Assembly (NCBI GenBank): GCA_016709995.1
Contig: JADJLQ010000001.1
Location: forward strand, 1,460,001 to 1,524,000
DNA: 64,000 nucleotides
Origin: Saprospiraceae bacterium
GTDB taxonomy: Bacteria; Bacteroidota; Bacteroidia; Chitinophagales; Saprospiraceae
Reading direction: 5' to 3'
The position numbers and the translations under genes are program-made. Of this stretch, positions 45,219-54,243 are shown piece by piece. Below the pieces are notes generated by a model. The model saw only the letters and a program-made list of their open reading frames with translations. It was not told where the DNA came from and ran no database searches. Positions within the stretch are counted from its first letter, which is position 1; each line of letters opens with the position of its first letter.

Positions 45219-45971
45219 TTAGGTAAATGATGGTCGGTATATTCTGGGCACAGCCTTGAGGGTGGCCGCTGCAGCACCTAAAGTTGGGGCGAAAAACAAA
45301 CCTACTACCGGAATCATGATGATCAACATAAATGCAACTCCATTACCCAGGCTAAATCCTAAGTTTTTTCTGATAAAATCCACACTGCCATTGATGCTAA
45401 AATATCGATTAAGGGTAAAATCAAGATTTGAAAATCCCACATACATCGCCTGGACTAAAAAAATAATTGGAGCTGCTATAAATCCTAAAATTGTAATTAA
45501 ACTTAAAATCAGGATAATTAAAGTGATGCCAAATTCTTTGACAAAATTTCTCAATCCAAAAAGAATAGACCTTCCAAGATCATCTAAAGTGGACATATTC
45601 GTTTCCTTTTTATAGGAGATAGAATAACCCATTACTGCTTCTTCCACCCGTTTGGAAAGGCCCATAAGGATCGGAGAAAGAGCGGACAAAATAACATACT
45701 TATAAACGACGACCCCGGTTGTAGCTATACCGATGCCTAAGAAACCAGATGTAATACGAGAAAGGATTTTTGAATTGGACCCTGAAGGCAAAACATTAAA
45801 GACAAAGTCTTTTAGGTTGTCAGACCAGTACCAGGCAGAAAAACCTACTAATAAGCCATAAAACAAACTAATCAAACCGGGTATAAAAAGATATAACCAA
45901 AGCTTTTGATCTACTATAATCTTCCATGCCTCCCAATATGCTTTGAAAGACGCTACCAAATCCCGTATCAT
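45219..45971 (-). CDS. EI24-domain (CysZ-like) membrane protein
   Basis: A 250-residue polytopic inner-membrane protein, about six hydrophobic segments, of the EI24/CysZ-like family: FKAYWEAWKIIVDQKLWLYL at the start, a central SALSPILMGLSKRVEEAVMG and the C-terminal NLGFSLGNGVAFMLIIMIP. Family members include a sulfate channel but most Bacteroidota proteins are untested. The open frame starts at a TTG (45995); ATG 45971 (MIRDLVASFKAYW) is the natural start. No sulfate genes are close by. Confidence 0.8.
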   Translation of the reverse strand: MIRDLVASFKAYWEAWKIIVDQKLWLYLFIPGLISLFYGLLVGFSAWYWSDNLKDFVFNVLPSGSNSKILSRITSGFLGIGIATTGVVVYKYVILSALSPILMGLSKRVEEAVMGYSISYKKETNMSTLDDLGRSILFGLRNFVKEFGITLIILILSLITILGFIAAPIIFLVQAMYVGFSNLDFTLNRYFSINGSVDFIRKNLGFSLGNGVAFMLIIMIPVVGLFFAPTLGAAAATLKAVPRIYRPSFT

Positions 45972-46058
45972 TAAGGTTATAACGACCGAAATCAAAAAAT
46001 GGTTTGAGGAAAATTATTAATAAAATGTAAATAAGCCTCAGCCAGGGATTTTATCGAA

Positions 46059-47444
46059 TCAGACCGTTGCTTTTTTACGCTTAGACTTAAACAATTCAGC
46101 AATATCCTTTTCTTTCATGTACTCGAGGTCAGCAAAATGAGAAGTGACAAACTTTTTGATATCCTGGTAATCTTTACCCCGCTTATCATTAAATTTAACC
46201 AGGAGTTTTTGAATGAAATTCTGATTCAACGACTGGACATCCTGGTTGAACTTTTCGTTTGAAAATATCTTCATATAAGTATTGAAAATCTTGGATATTT
46301 CAAAATAGTTTTGATAGTCGTCCACTTCCAGATTACTCAATAATTGATTAAAATATCCCAGGATCGTATTGCGTACCGTCGCATTGATGACCGATAGACC
46401 TTCGTTTGAATCGTAGAAATTACGTACTGCCTCGATGGTATCTTCGTGCATATAACCCTTAGAATGAATGATTTCTACCAACTCATAGTATCTTTTTACA
46501 TCATCCTGGACATCAGGATCCAGCAGGCTTTTAGCATGCCTATCTATCTCAGTATCAAATTTCATCCCTTCCATATGCATATGGTGTAAAAACTTGAAAT
46601 ACTGTTGGCTAAACTCAGGAGAATGTTTTCGGTTATCATTGATGAGACTGAACAAAGTTTGAGCGTCAGCAGCTTCAAGAGGATAAAAATTATGAATGAT
46701 AAATACTAAGTCCCAAAATTCTGACAGATGATACAGTTTTTCATTTTTGATTAATGCTACCAGGTAAGGTTTTATACTTGAATTATCAGTAAATGATTTG
46801 ACTCTATTCAATAGAAAATCCTTCAAAGGTATATAGAGGCTTTTAAGGTCTTCAGGGGTATTAGGAAACTCTGCAGAATGATAAGGCGCTCCTTCAAATT
46901 GGCGGGCATATTTATTAAGCGCTATTTTGCGTTCCGCTTCGTCATTGATAGTATTGGTTCTTATTCCTTCAAAAAATTGTCGACTCCTCTTGTTTTCGAT
47001 ATGGTCGACCAGATTTGATACCCAGATGTCACTTGATATAGAAAAGCCGATTTGTAAAGTCTGCCCAGTCTTGTTCTTTAACAGATCAAAATTATTGCAA
47101 TTGGCAAGTGCCTTTACTGCCAGACCAAATTGATCTTGTGGGCGGCGATACTTGACAAATTCGTTGACATCTCCCCGAAGCACGGTATAGCCTAAAATCT
47201 TGGGAAGGTAGATCCCCTCAAATTCAGCGTCAAAAAGTCTTTGTTCAAGATCTAGGAGTTGCAATGGCTTTTTGTTGCCTATCTCAGTATAAAGTTGATG
47301 AATTTCAGGCTCGAATTCATCACGCAAGGCCTGAAATCCCTCCTCAGCTTCTTCTTCGAGAAAGGTTTGAAGTGTTTCAGACGATTGAAGTCGGCTTTTG
47401 ATTTCCTCCAGGGAGTCTATATAATGGGAATCCAGTTTTTCCAT
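46059..47444 (-). CDS. Hypothetical protein, 461 residues, helical
   Basis: A soluble, strongly helical protein without signal peptide. It starts MEKLDSHYIDSLEEIKSRLQ and ends in the basic tail FKSKRKKATV. The central region contains repeated helix pairs suggestive of an alpha-solenoid, but I recognise no named domain or active-site motif. It lies downstream of rpsP, separated by a clear terminator, and 87 bases before the EI24 gene on the same strand. Function unknown. Confidence 0.75.
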   Translation of the reverse strand: MEKLDSHYIDSLEEIKSRLQSSETLQTFLEEEAEEGFQALRDEFEPEIHQLYTEIGNKKPLQLLDLEQRLFDAEFEGIYLPKILGYTVLRGDVNEFVKYRRPQDQFGLAVKALANCNNFDLLKNKTGQTLQIGFSISSDIWVSNLVDHIENKRSRQFFEGIRTNTINDEAERKIALNKYARQFEGAPYHSAEFPNTPEDLKSLYIPLKDFLLNRVKSFTDNSSIKPYLVALIKNEKLYHLSEFWDLVFIIHNFYPLEAADAQTLFSLINDNRKHSPEFSQQYFKFLHHMHMEGMKFDTEIDRHAKSLLDPDVQDDVKRYYELVEIIHSKGYMHEDTIEAVRNFYDSNEGLSVINATVRNTILGYFNQLLSNLEVDDYQNYFEISKIFNTYMKIFSNEKFNQDVQSLNQNFIQKLLVKFNDKRGKDYQDIKKFVTSHFADLEYMKEKDIAELFKSKRKKATV

Positions 47445-47454
47445 AATTACATTT

Positions 47455-47500
47455 ATTTTAAAACCAAAATCTGGTAAAGTAGAATTTTACTTTACCAGAT
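47455..47500 (-). terminator. Terminator after rpsP
   Basis: A 13-bp perfect stem, ATCTGGTAAAGTA (47469-47481) with TACTTTACCAGAT (47488-47500), loop of six bases, followed on the minus strand by TTTTGGTTTT. Lies 36 bases after the rpsP stop. Confidence 0.8.
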
Positions 47501-47536
47501 CAAAATTATAAACAATAAGTTCTATAAAACGTGCTA

Positions 47537-47811
47537 TTACTCCTCCGGAGTGTCTGAAGTTTCAGCAGCCTGTGCTTCAGCTTTTTTCTTAGCTGGTTTG
47601 GCTTTGCCAAATACCTGTTCGTGAAAGGCTTTTACTTCTGCTACACTTTTTGCCTTATTTGCAGCATTAGTATTGTCCTTGTCAGTAATGAATGATTGAT
47701 ACTTTGCTTCCGCATCATTCCATCACGAGGTGATCGGGCATCAGCTACCACAATGTGATAGTAAGGTCGTTTTTTACGACCATGTCTTTGCAATCTTATT
47801 TTAACTGCCAT
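47537..47811 (-). pseudogene. rpsP: 30S ribosomal protein S16 with central deletion and frame change
   Basis: The gene begins with the S16 start MAVKIRLQRHGRKKRPYYHI followed by VVADARSPRDG (ATG 47809-47811). Instead of the conserved continuation (the FIEKIGxYNP region and the helix with AxxWLxxGAQPTDT), the sequence jumps at about 47722-47732 to an alanine- and lysine-rich tail in another frame: DAEAKYQSFITDKDN, later VAEVKAFHEQVFGKAK and a final TSDTPEE before the TAA at 47537-47539. That tail is the usual Bacteroidota C-terminal extension of S16. About 55-60 codons are therefore missing and the frame is broken; read straight through, only 56 residues are made, ending at 47641. Promoter and terminator are intact. 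Since S16 is essential in model bacteria, an assembly error is the first suspect. Confidence 0.85.
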
Positions 47812-47852
47812 ATAATGATAAACATTTTGTAGTTATTGTTAAAAAATGGCTG

Positions 47853-47882
47853 CAAAGATAATTTTTTTATTTGTTATACCAA
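47853..47882 (-). promoter_or_regulatory. rpsP promoter, TTG-N19-TATCTTTG
   Basis: Minus strand TTG (47880-47882), 19 bases, then TATCTTTG (47853-47860), the complete Bacteroidota promoter (minus-33 TTG, minus-7 TAnnTTTG), 41 bases before the S16 ATG. One of the two best promoter matches in the window. Confidence 0.7.
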
Positions 47883-47940
47883 GTGTATAATTATAAATAG
47901 CATAGGTCCCTTCCAAAAAGAATTAATTACTCAGTGGATG

Positions 47941-50472
47941 TCAATGAAAATTCATTTTAAATTTAAGATTGACTCGCCTCGAAGTCAGATAGTTAGGAAT
48001 AGCATATTGTACATTATAGATCGACTTAAACCAGGTATTGGAAGCCACGTTTTGGACTTGGAGCAGGTTAAATATCTCCACACTAAACCATGAGCTCTCT
48101 GCAAATTTGAGCAGATGGTGCGGTCTCCTCGAAGCCCACCGATGATCCCATAGTAAGTATGAAAAGCCGAGATCAACCCGATGATACGCTGGATATCGAT
48201 AGGTATTGCGATACAATCTATTATTGCCCGGGATGCCAAATGGCTGGCCTGTGCCAAATGTTAAGTTCAAATTGACTTTTAGGTTTTCATTTCCTGGCAA
48301 GTAGTCCTGGAAAAAAGTCGAAAATGTCATGAATTGATCTGTGGGCCTGGGGACATCCTTGACATGGACACCCTCCGCCTGGCCTTTCTCTCTCTTTTGA
48401 TGATCTATACCATCTATCGCTTCGCGGGCTCTCAAAAAGGACACATTAAACCAGGATTCAGCTCCCGGCACAAACTCGCCATTAAGCCGCATATCCAGCC
48501 CGGTGATATACCCTTTGCCCTCATTTTGACCTGAATATTGAATCTTCACATTGTCAATGTCATAAATAACCTGATCCCACAATTTTTTATAATAGATTTC
48601 TGTGACCAGTCTGTAGGGGATCACCGTTTTTCTGCCCTTATTAAAATCCCAGGTCAGACCAGCCAATACATGGGCTGATTTTTGAGATTTAAGATCTTGA
48701 TTGACTACTCCAAAAGGGTTGCGAAGCTCTCTATAAAAAGGTGGTTGGTAATACAGTCCTGCTGCAAATCTGAATGAAATATTTTTTTCCCAATCCCCAG
48801 GTTTAAATATGACCTGTCCTCTGGGATTTAAATAAAACTCTTTATTGAGCGTCCAATACGATGCCCGTATCCCTCCGGTAAATCTGATTTCACCTCCATT
48901 ATTTTTTTGAATGGTGTATTCATCTTGAACATAACCTGAAAACCTGTAAGACTCCAGTTCATTCTTTGTTTTTAATACCTTCTTAAATATGATATCATCT
49001 TCGGTATGTGCCAGGTTGTATAAAGCAGAATCCAGTTTCTCCCAATCGTTAAGCCGATCTAATACTCTTTCTATCTGTGATTTGACACCCCATTGCAGAA
49101 AGTGAGTTTTATTGCGGTCATTATTTACAAAGTGTTCGTACCCACCTTTCATCTCCAGATTGCGCACTCTCAAAAACAAGGTATTTCGGGCATAGGTTTG
49201 TTGTACTCCATCCCCTACGAGCGCTATTTCTTTTCCCTGATCTTCAGCACCCAGTCCAGTTTCTATCAAACTCAGACGATAGTTGCTTATAATGTCGAAA
49301 GTCTCTTTTTCCAGGCTTTGATAGGCAGATCCTAAAAACTTAACAAAGAGTGGATTTTTCGTTCTCTCAGGTAAATAAGTCAAAGAGGCTCCAGCCATCC
49401 CAGTTTGAAAATTGTCTATCTCCTGCCCATTAAAATCAGCACTCAGTCTTAAAGAAAAATCTATTAATCCTGTAGCTGTACTCCTGGAAGCAGGAATAAA
49501 CCTGAACAGGGAGGAATTATAATTGGACAATATCCCTAACTGCCAGCTTTTGCTAATATCATAAGTAAAATGTCCCTGCACATCTGCAAAGTCAGGTACA
49601 TACTCTCCCTGAAGTTGAAGCGAGTTCAACAAATACCGATTGGTCTTATACCTGGCACCTATTAAATAAGTGAATCTTTTATAACTGCTTTGTCCGATTT
49701 TCTGACTGCCTTCTATATGAGCGCCGGCACCTAAAAAGGACATACTTATAGATGCTTTGGCTGAATCAGGTCGTTTATATCTGATGTCCAGCACCGAGGA
49801 TTGCTTGTCCCCGTATCTTGCTTCAAAGCCGCCCGAAGAAAAAGAAAGATCACGGATAAGATCGGGGTTTGGAAAAGTGAGCCCTTCCTGCTGACCACTT
49901 CGAATGAGTTGAGGTCGATATATTTCAAAGTCATTGACAAAAACCAAATTTTCATCATAGTTACCTCCACGTACATTGTATTGACTACTCAATTCACCAC
50001 CAGTGCCTGACGAAGTTCCCAGGGCTATATGAGGCAGGATACTCTCAAAATTGCCAGTTGTTGATGGGATCAGCTTTAAGTTTTCAATATTTTCCCGGAT
50101 CATTCCATTATCCCTAACTGTACTTTCTCTCACGATCACTTCGAGCGAGGAGGACTCTATGGCCAGTTCAAAATCTATTTTTATCTCGGCCCCAATATTA
50201 AGAGGATTGATCCTGATAGAAGCCGGTTTATAACCCAGTCGGCTCACTTCCAATAATAAAGCTGCGCCGGCGTTGACTTCAATACTATAATTGCCTTTGG
50301 AGTCAGTCTCAGCAGATTGACTGGTTTCACGAACGAAGACGGTAGCTATTTCTATTGGTTCTTTAGTGTCAATATCCAGCACCTGACCAATGATCTTCGC
50401 TTTGCTCTGGGCTTTTACACTAACAGAGGATATTGCCAAAAAGCCAAGTAGAAACGAACAAATTAACTTCAT
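47941..50472 (-). CDS. TonB-dependent receptor with carboxypeptidase-regulatory-like domain
   Basis: An outer-membrane protein of about 843 residues from ATG 50472 (MKLICSFLLGFLAISSVSVKAQS signal region). A carboxypeptidase-regulatory-like domain (KIIGQVLDIDTKEPIEIATV) is followed by a plug (LPHIALGTSSGTGGELSSQY, NVRGGNYDENLVFVNDFEIY) and a barrel ending in RRVNLKFKMNFH. It lacks the SusC signature and no SusD follows, so it is a stand-alone TonB receptor. The open frame begins at a GTG overlapping the rpe stop; the ATG eight bases on is preferred. Third gene of the exonuclease-rpe run. Ligand unknown. Confidence 0.9.
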   Translation of the reverse strand: MKLICSFLLGFLAISSVSVKAQSKAKIIGQVLDIDTKEPIEIATVFVRETSQSAETDSKGNYSIEVNAGAALLLEVSRLGYKPASIRINPLNIGAEIKIDFELAIESSSLEVIVRESTVRDNGMIRENIENLKLIPSTTGNFESILPHIALGTSSGTGGELSSQYNVRGGNYDENLVFVNDFEIYRPQLIRSGQQEGLTFPNPDLIRDLSFSSGGFEARYGDKQSSVLDIRYKRPDSAKASISMSFLGAGAHIEGSQKIGQSSYKRFTYLIGARYKTNRYLLNSLQLQGEYVPDFADVQGHFTYDISKSWQLGILSNYNSSLFRFIPASRSTATGLIDFSLRLSADFNGQEIDNFQTGMAGASLTYLPERTKNPLFVKFLGSAYQSLEKETFDIISNYRLSLIETGLGAEDQGKEIALVGDGVQQTYARNTLFLRVRNLEMKGGYEHFVNNDRNKTHFLQWGVKSQIERVLDRLNDWEKLDSALYNLAHTEDDIIFKKVLKTKNELESYRFSGYVQDEYTIQKNNGGEIRFTGGIRASYWTLNKEFYLNPRGQVIFKPGDWEKNISFRFAAGLYYQPPFYRELRNPFGVVNQDLKSQKSAHVLAGLTWDFNKGRKTVIPYRLVTEIYYKKLWDQVIYDIDNVKIQYSGQNEGKGYITGLDMRLNGEFVPGAESWFNVSFLRAREAIDGIDHQKREKGQAEGVHVKDVPRPTDQFMTFSTFFQDYLPGNENLKVNLNLTFGTGQPFGIPGNNRLYRNTYRYPAYHRVDLGFSYLLWDHRWASRRPHHLLKFAESSWFSVEIFNLLQVQNVASNTWFKSIYNVQYAIPNYLTSRRVNLKFKMNFH

Positions 50473-50480
50473 GAAATTCA

Positions 50481-51158
50481 CTAAACGATAAATTGATTTC
50501 TCGAAATCTGTTTTAACTTCTTAATGGTATCTAACGGGTCCTTAGCATTAATAATAGCACTGCCCACTACAAATACATCTGCCCCGGCATCGAAGATCGA
50601 AGCTATATTTTGCAAGCCTACCCCACCGTCAACCTGGACTAAAGCATGAGCATTTGATTCGATAATCATTTGCCTGAGTCTTTTAATCTTTGGTATGGTC
50701 TGATAAATAAATTTTTGCCCGCCAAACCCAGGATTGACAGACATTATCAAGACCAGGTCCACCATTTCTATGATGTCTTTCAGTAGTTCCACTGGAGTAT
50801 GCGGGTTTAATGCCACGCCGGCCTTTGCTCCAGATTTCTGTATGAGATCAATGGTTCGGTTTAAGTGGACACTCGCTTCATAATGAACAGTGATCATATC
50901 AGCTCCTGCATCACGTACTGCTTGCACGTGATTTTCTGGTCGGACAATCATCAGATGGGCGTCAAGAGGCTTGTCGGTCAGTCCTCGAATACTTTGGATC
51001 ACCGGCATTCCGAAGGAAATGTTAGGCACAAAACTACCATCCATAATATCAAGATGTATCCAATCTGCTTCACTGTGCTGGAGCATATTGATAGATTCAC
51101 CTAAGCGGGCAAAATCAGCATTTAAAATAGAAGGTGCTAATATTGGTAGACTGTTCAT
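50481..51158 (-). CDS. rpe: Ribulose-phosphate 3-epimerase
   Basis: Interconverts ribulose 5-phosphate and xylulose 5-phosphate in the pentose phosphate pathway. 225-residue TIM barrel with LAPSILNADFARLGE, HLDIMDGSFVPNISFG (metal-binding His and catalytic Asp), MSVNPGFGGQKF and VDGGVGLQN, all typical. The ATG overlaps the exonuclease stop by four bases (ATGA). Confidence 0.96.
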   Translation of the reverse strand: MNSLPILAPSILNADFARLGESINMLQHSEADWIHLDIMDGSFVPNISFGMPVIQSIRGLTDKPLDAHLMIVRPENHVQAVRDAGADMITVHYEASVHLNRTIDLIQKSGAKAGVALNPHTPVELLKDIIEMVDLVLIMSVNPGFGGQKFIYQTIPKIKRLRQMIIESNAHALVQVDGGVGLQNIASIFDAGADVFVVGSAIINAKDPLDTIKKLKQISRNQFIV

Positions 51159-51895
51159 GAGAAGATATCTATTTGTTCGTTTTCAAGCATTGGCTTATGA
51201 TTAAAATACAAATACAGTTGTGCCACAGTGATGGCATCTTTTTCACAATACCGGGCTATTCTGGCAAGATCATTTTCTTTCCAATAGACTTCACCCACTT
51301 TACTGCCATCAATATCATCTTTTGGACTGGCGATCCCTAATATGGCAGAGAGTAAATTGAGTGAAGTATAATGTTTAACATCTCCAAACTTCCAGTACTG
51401 CATCGTATCTATATGTGCATTCTCCCAGGGCTTTTTGCCGCTCAGATTAATTATCCTGGGAAATTTGATCCGGTGAATGGCCATTCGACGGCACAAATAT
51501 GGAATATCAAACTCACGAATATTATGTCCACAAATCCGGTGCTCTTCTTTATAAAAGCGCTTGTCGAGCATTTCAGCGAATTCAAGCAGCAGTTTTTTCT
51601 CATCATCTCCTGCAAAAGATTTTACTTTAAGTCGGAGAGTATGGTCAGCGTCAACCGCAAACCGTGCTACTGATATGCAAACGATTTTGCCAAATTCCGC
51701 AAAGATGGCGGCTTTCTTTTCGAAAAAGTCACTGACTTGCTCATCGCTCATGGGATCATCATAGGACTTGGTAAAGGCATTTGCTTTTATTCTCCACAGG
51801 CTTTTTAGGTCTTCAGACAATTCGCTGAAAGTAGCCCGGCTAGAGACAGTCTCAATATCAAAAAAAAGAATGTCGGCTGGTTTGGTTGATTCCAT
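51155..51895 (-). CDS. 3'-5' exonuclease, PolB-like (DnaQ fold)
   Basis: A 246-residue protein of the predicted PolB-like 3'-5' exonuclease family. ExoI motif ILFFDIETVSS (Asp and Glu metal ligands), ExoII ICGHNIREFDIPYLCRR, and ExoIII-like region IARYCEKDAITVAQLYL, in the proper order. It has no polymerase domain. ATG 51895 (MESTKPADIL) is preferred over 51913. Heads a three-gene unit with rpe and a TonB receptor. Confidence 0.88.
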   Translation of the reverse strand: MESTKPADILFFDIETVSSRATFSELSEDLKSLWRIKANAFTKSYDDPMSDEQVSDFFEKKAAIFAEFGKIVCISVARFAVDADHTLRLKVKSFAGDDEKKLLLEFAEMLDKRFYKEEHRICGHNIREFDIPYLCRRMAIHRIKFPRIINLSGKKPWENAHIDTMQYWKFGDVKHYTSLNLLSAILGIASPKDDIDGSKVGEVYWKENDLARIARYCEKDAITVAQLYLYFNHKPMLENEQIDIFS

Positions 51896-52092
51896 AGTAA
51901 GATATTCATGCAAAAATGCTTAAAATATATTAGAAAGTGAATTTTGAAATCTTAGAGCAAATTCAATTTTAGTATGTCAGACCCAATATTTAATTTTCGA
52001 AAACCCAGTGGTTGACCAAATGTTAACAAGCCATTTAAGAAATTTTACAGTTTGTAATACTATTCGGTAGCAGGTGTTGCGTTAATACTACA

Positions 52093-52100
52093 TAACTTTG
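52093..52100 (+). promoter_or_regulatory. Minus-7 box before the coiled-coil gene
   Basis: TAACTTTG matches TAnnTTTG, 41 bases before the ATG at 52142. TTG lies 13 bases upstream. The A-rich leader (ACAAAACA just before the ATG) is typical for Bacteroidota translation starts without a Shine-Dalgarno motif. Confidence 0.5.
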
Positions 52101-52141
52101 TAATTAATTTAATAAAAACAACAATCTTAAACTACAAAACA

Positions 52142-53143
52142 ATGGCAGATTACAATTATGGAAGTACCAACCCACCAAAAAAGAACAATTATCTACCAAT
52201 CTTAATTGGCCTTTTAATTGCGTCCTTCGGTGCCAATGCATATTTGTTTTTTAATAAACAAAAACAACAAGAAATCATAGTAAGTACTGAAACTAAATTG
52301 AGTGAATCAGAACGACTGAAAGCCGAGCTGGAAACTCAATACTATCAGGCACTTCAGGATTTGGAAAAACAAAGAACAGATAACAAGGAGTTAAATGATC
52401 TGATTGAAACTCAGAAAGGAGAGTTAAAAACACAAAAAGACCGTATCGCCAAATTATTAGGCGATTCTAAAAACCTAAGCAGTGCCAGAACTGAAATGGC
52501 TGCTATGCGGGTTCAGGTAGACGGCTATATGGCTGAAATCGGCAAATTGAAGGCAGAGAATGAGCTCTTGGTCAATACTAATACCTCCCTTACTGAAGAA
52601 AAAAAGTCGCTTTCAATGAATTTGGAAGAACAAAAAAAGGCAAATGAAGAACTGACCACAGCCAAAACTGTACTGATCAGTGAAAAAGAAAAACTGGCAT
52701 CTGAAAATACAACACTTACTAAAAAAGTCAATATTGCTTCAGTGGTTAAAGTAGCTAATATCGATGTAGCAGGTTTTAGAGTTAAAAATAGTGGTAAGGA
52801 AGTAGATCGCAGCCGTGCAAAGAGCATCGATGGCTTAAAAATCTGTTTTGACATCACCGAAAACAATGTTGCAGAATCTGGCGTCGAACAGTTTTATGTA
52901 AGAGTGATCAATCCTACCGGAGAGACTCAAGCACTAGAAAATCTTGGCTCTGGTGTATTGGTCAATCAAGCTAATAGCGAAGAAATAAAATACACTTCAT
53001 TAAAAGGAGTGAAATATGAGAACAATGCTCAAAATACATGCATGAATTGGCAGCCCAATATTCCATTTCAAGAGGGCACTTATACGGTAGAAATCTACAA
53101 TAAAGGGTATCTCGCTGGTACTACTACCTTCAAACTGAAGTAA
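52142..53143 (+). CDS. Membrane-anchored coiled-coil protein, 333 residues
   Basis: Architecture: short cytoplasmic N-terminus (MADYNYGSTNPPKKNN), one membrane helix (about 18-37), a long coiled coil (about 45-195, repeats of E/K-rich heptads such as ESERLKAELETQ and EEQKKANEELTTAK), and a C-terminal globular beta domain (about 200-333) with KICFDITENNVAESGVEQFY and GTYTVEIYNKGYLAGTTTFKL. The C-terminal domain resembles an Ig-like fold. Similar proteins occur in Bacteroidota without assigned role; I infer a periplasmic scaffold. Monocistronic, with own promoter box and a strong terminator. Confidence 0.8.
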   Translation: MADYNYGSTNPPKKNNYLPILIGLLIASFGANAYLFFNKQKQQEIIVSTETKLSESERLKAELETQYYQALQDLEKQRTDNKELNDLIETQKGELKTQKDRIAKLLGDSKNLSSARTEMAAMRVQVDGYMAEIGKLKAENELLVNTNTSLTEEKKSLSMNLEEQKKANEELTTAKTVLISEKEKLASENTTLTKKVNIASVVKVANIDVAGFRVKNSGKEVDRSRAKSIDGLKICFDITENNVAESGVEQFYVRVINPTGETQALENLGSGVLVNQANSEEIKYTSLKGVKYENNAQNTCMNWQPNIPFQEGTYTVEIYNKGYLAGTTTFKLK

Positions 53144-53196
53144 AACACTTTTTCATAACATCCTGTGGAAGCAGGTAATTTTTAATGGTTTATATT

Positions 53197-53229
53197 GCTC
53201 ATCGAATTTTTTCGATGAGCTTTTTTTTT
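53197..53229 (+). terminator. Strong rho-independent terminator
   Basis: GCTCATCGAA (53197-53206), loop TTTT, TTCGATGAGC (53211-53220), then nine T (53221-53229). Ends the coiled-coil gene. The clearest terminator in the window. Confidence 0.92.
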
Positions 53230-53281
53230 GTTAAAAGGAGCTAAGACACAGCGAATACTAATGAACTAACTATATACATGT

Positions 53282-54241
53282 ATGAAAAAGCTAGCAACCT
53301 TGAGTATTTGCTGGATGATCAGTTTAATTGGGTACTCCCAAAAATTAAATTTGTTTAAATCAAAAGCTCCTGAATTGCCAGATTTATTTGCCCCCGGAGT
53401 CATATCTGATCAATTCGGCAACCGGAATATGGCTATCTCTCCGGATGCATCTGAATTTATGTACACACTTCAATACAAGTCTGGCGCCTATAGTGGGATT
53501 TTATATTGCAAATACAAAAATGGCAAATGGTCCGTACCGGATATAGCTCCCTTCAGCGGTCAATACAATGATCTTGAGCCAGCTTATGCTCCTGATGGCT
53601 CCAAATTATACTTCGTATCCAATCGCCCTTTGACTGCTCAAGGCAAAGTCAAAGATTACGATATTTGGTTAGTAGAGAAAAATGCACATGGTGATTGGGG
53701 CTCCCCGGTTATACTTCCATCTCCCGTAAATACATCCAAAAATGAATTTTATCCAGCCGTAACCTCATCAGGCAATATATATTTCACCAGAGAAATGCCT
53801 GATCAAGACGAAGATATCGTGGTATGCACCTGGAATGGAAGTGGTTACGATGACGCTGTCAGCCTTCCTGCGGCTATTAATTCAAATAAAGTAGAGTTCA
53901 ATGCATATATAGATGCTGATGAACAATTTATCCTGTATACAGCTTATCGGCGAGAAGGCAATTCAGGATCAGGCGACATATATATATCATTTAAAAATGA
54001 AGAAGGACACTTGGGTACCTCTTCAAACCTTGGACCTAAGATCAATGATTCCGGACTCACCTATTGCCCTTATGTCTCGCCTGATAAAAAATACTTTTTC
54101 TTCACTTCCAGCAGATGGTCCGCCCCGCCATTTGACAGTAAAAAAAACCTCAAACAAATAAAAACACTTTTAAGCAGCCCGATGAATGGCTGGGACAATA
54201 TCTATTTTATGGACGCAAGCACTATCTTATCCAAAAAATAG
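53282..54241 (+). CDS. Secreted PD40 beta-propeller protein
   Basis: A 319-residue exported protein: signal peptide (about 1-19, ending IGYSQ), then five to six WD40-like PD40 repeats making one propeller, for example MAISPDASEFMYTLQYK, APDGSKLYFVSNRPLTAQG, NIYFTREMPDQDEDIVV and VSPDKKYFFFTSSRW. The repeats resemble those in the OmpA protein at 3821 but there is no OmpA domain. TolB-like in fold; function unknown. Convergent with the oxidoreductase remnant at 54244, only two bases apart. Confidence 0.85.
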   Translation: MKKLATLSICWMISLIGYSQKLNLFKSKAPELPDLFAPGVISDQFGNRNMAISPDASEFMYTLQYKSGAYSGILYCKYKNGKWSVPDIAPFSGQYNDLEPAYAPDGSKLYFVSNRPLTAQGKVKDYDIWLVEKNAHGDWGSPVILPSPVNTSKNEFYPAVTSSGNIYFTREMPDQDEDIVVCTWNGSGYDDAVSLPAAINSNKVEFNAYIDADEQFILYTAYRREGNSGSGDIYISFKNEEGHLGTSSNLGPKINDSGLTYCPYVSPDKKYFFFTSSRWSAPPFDSKKNLKQIKTLLSSPMNGWDNIYFMDASTILSKK

Positions 54242-54243
54242 TC

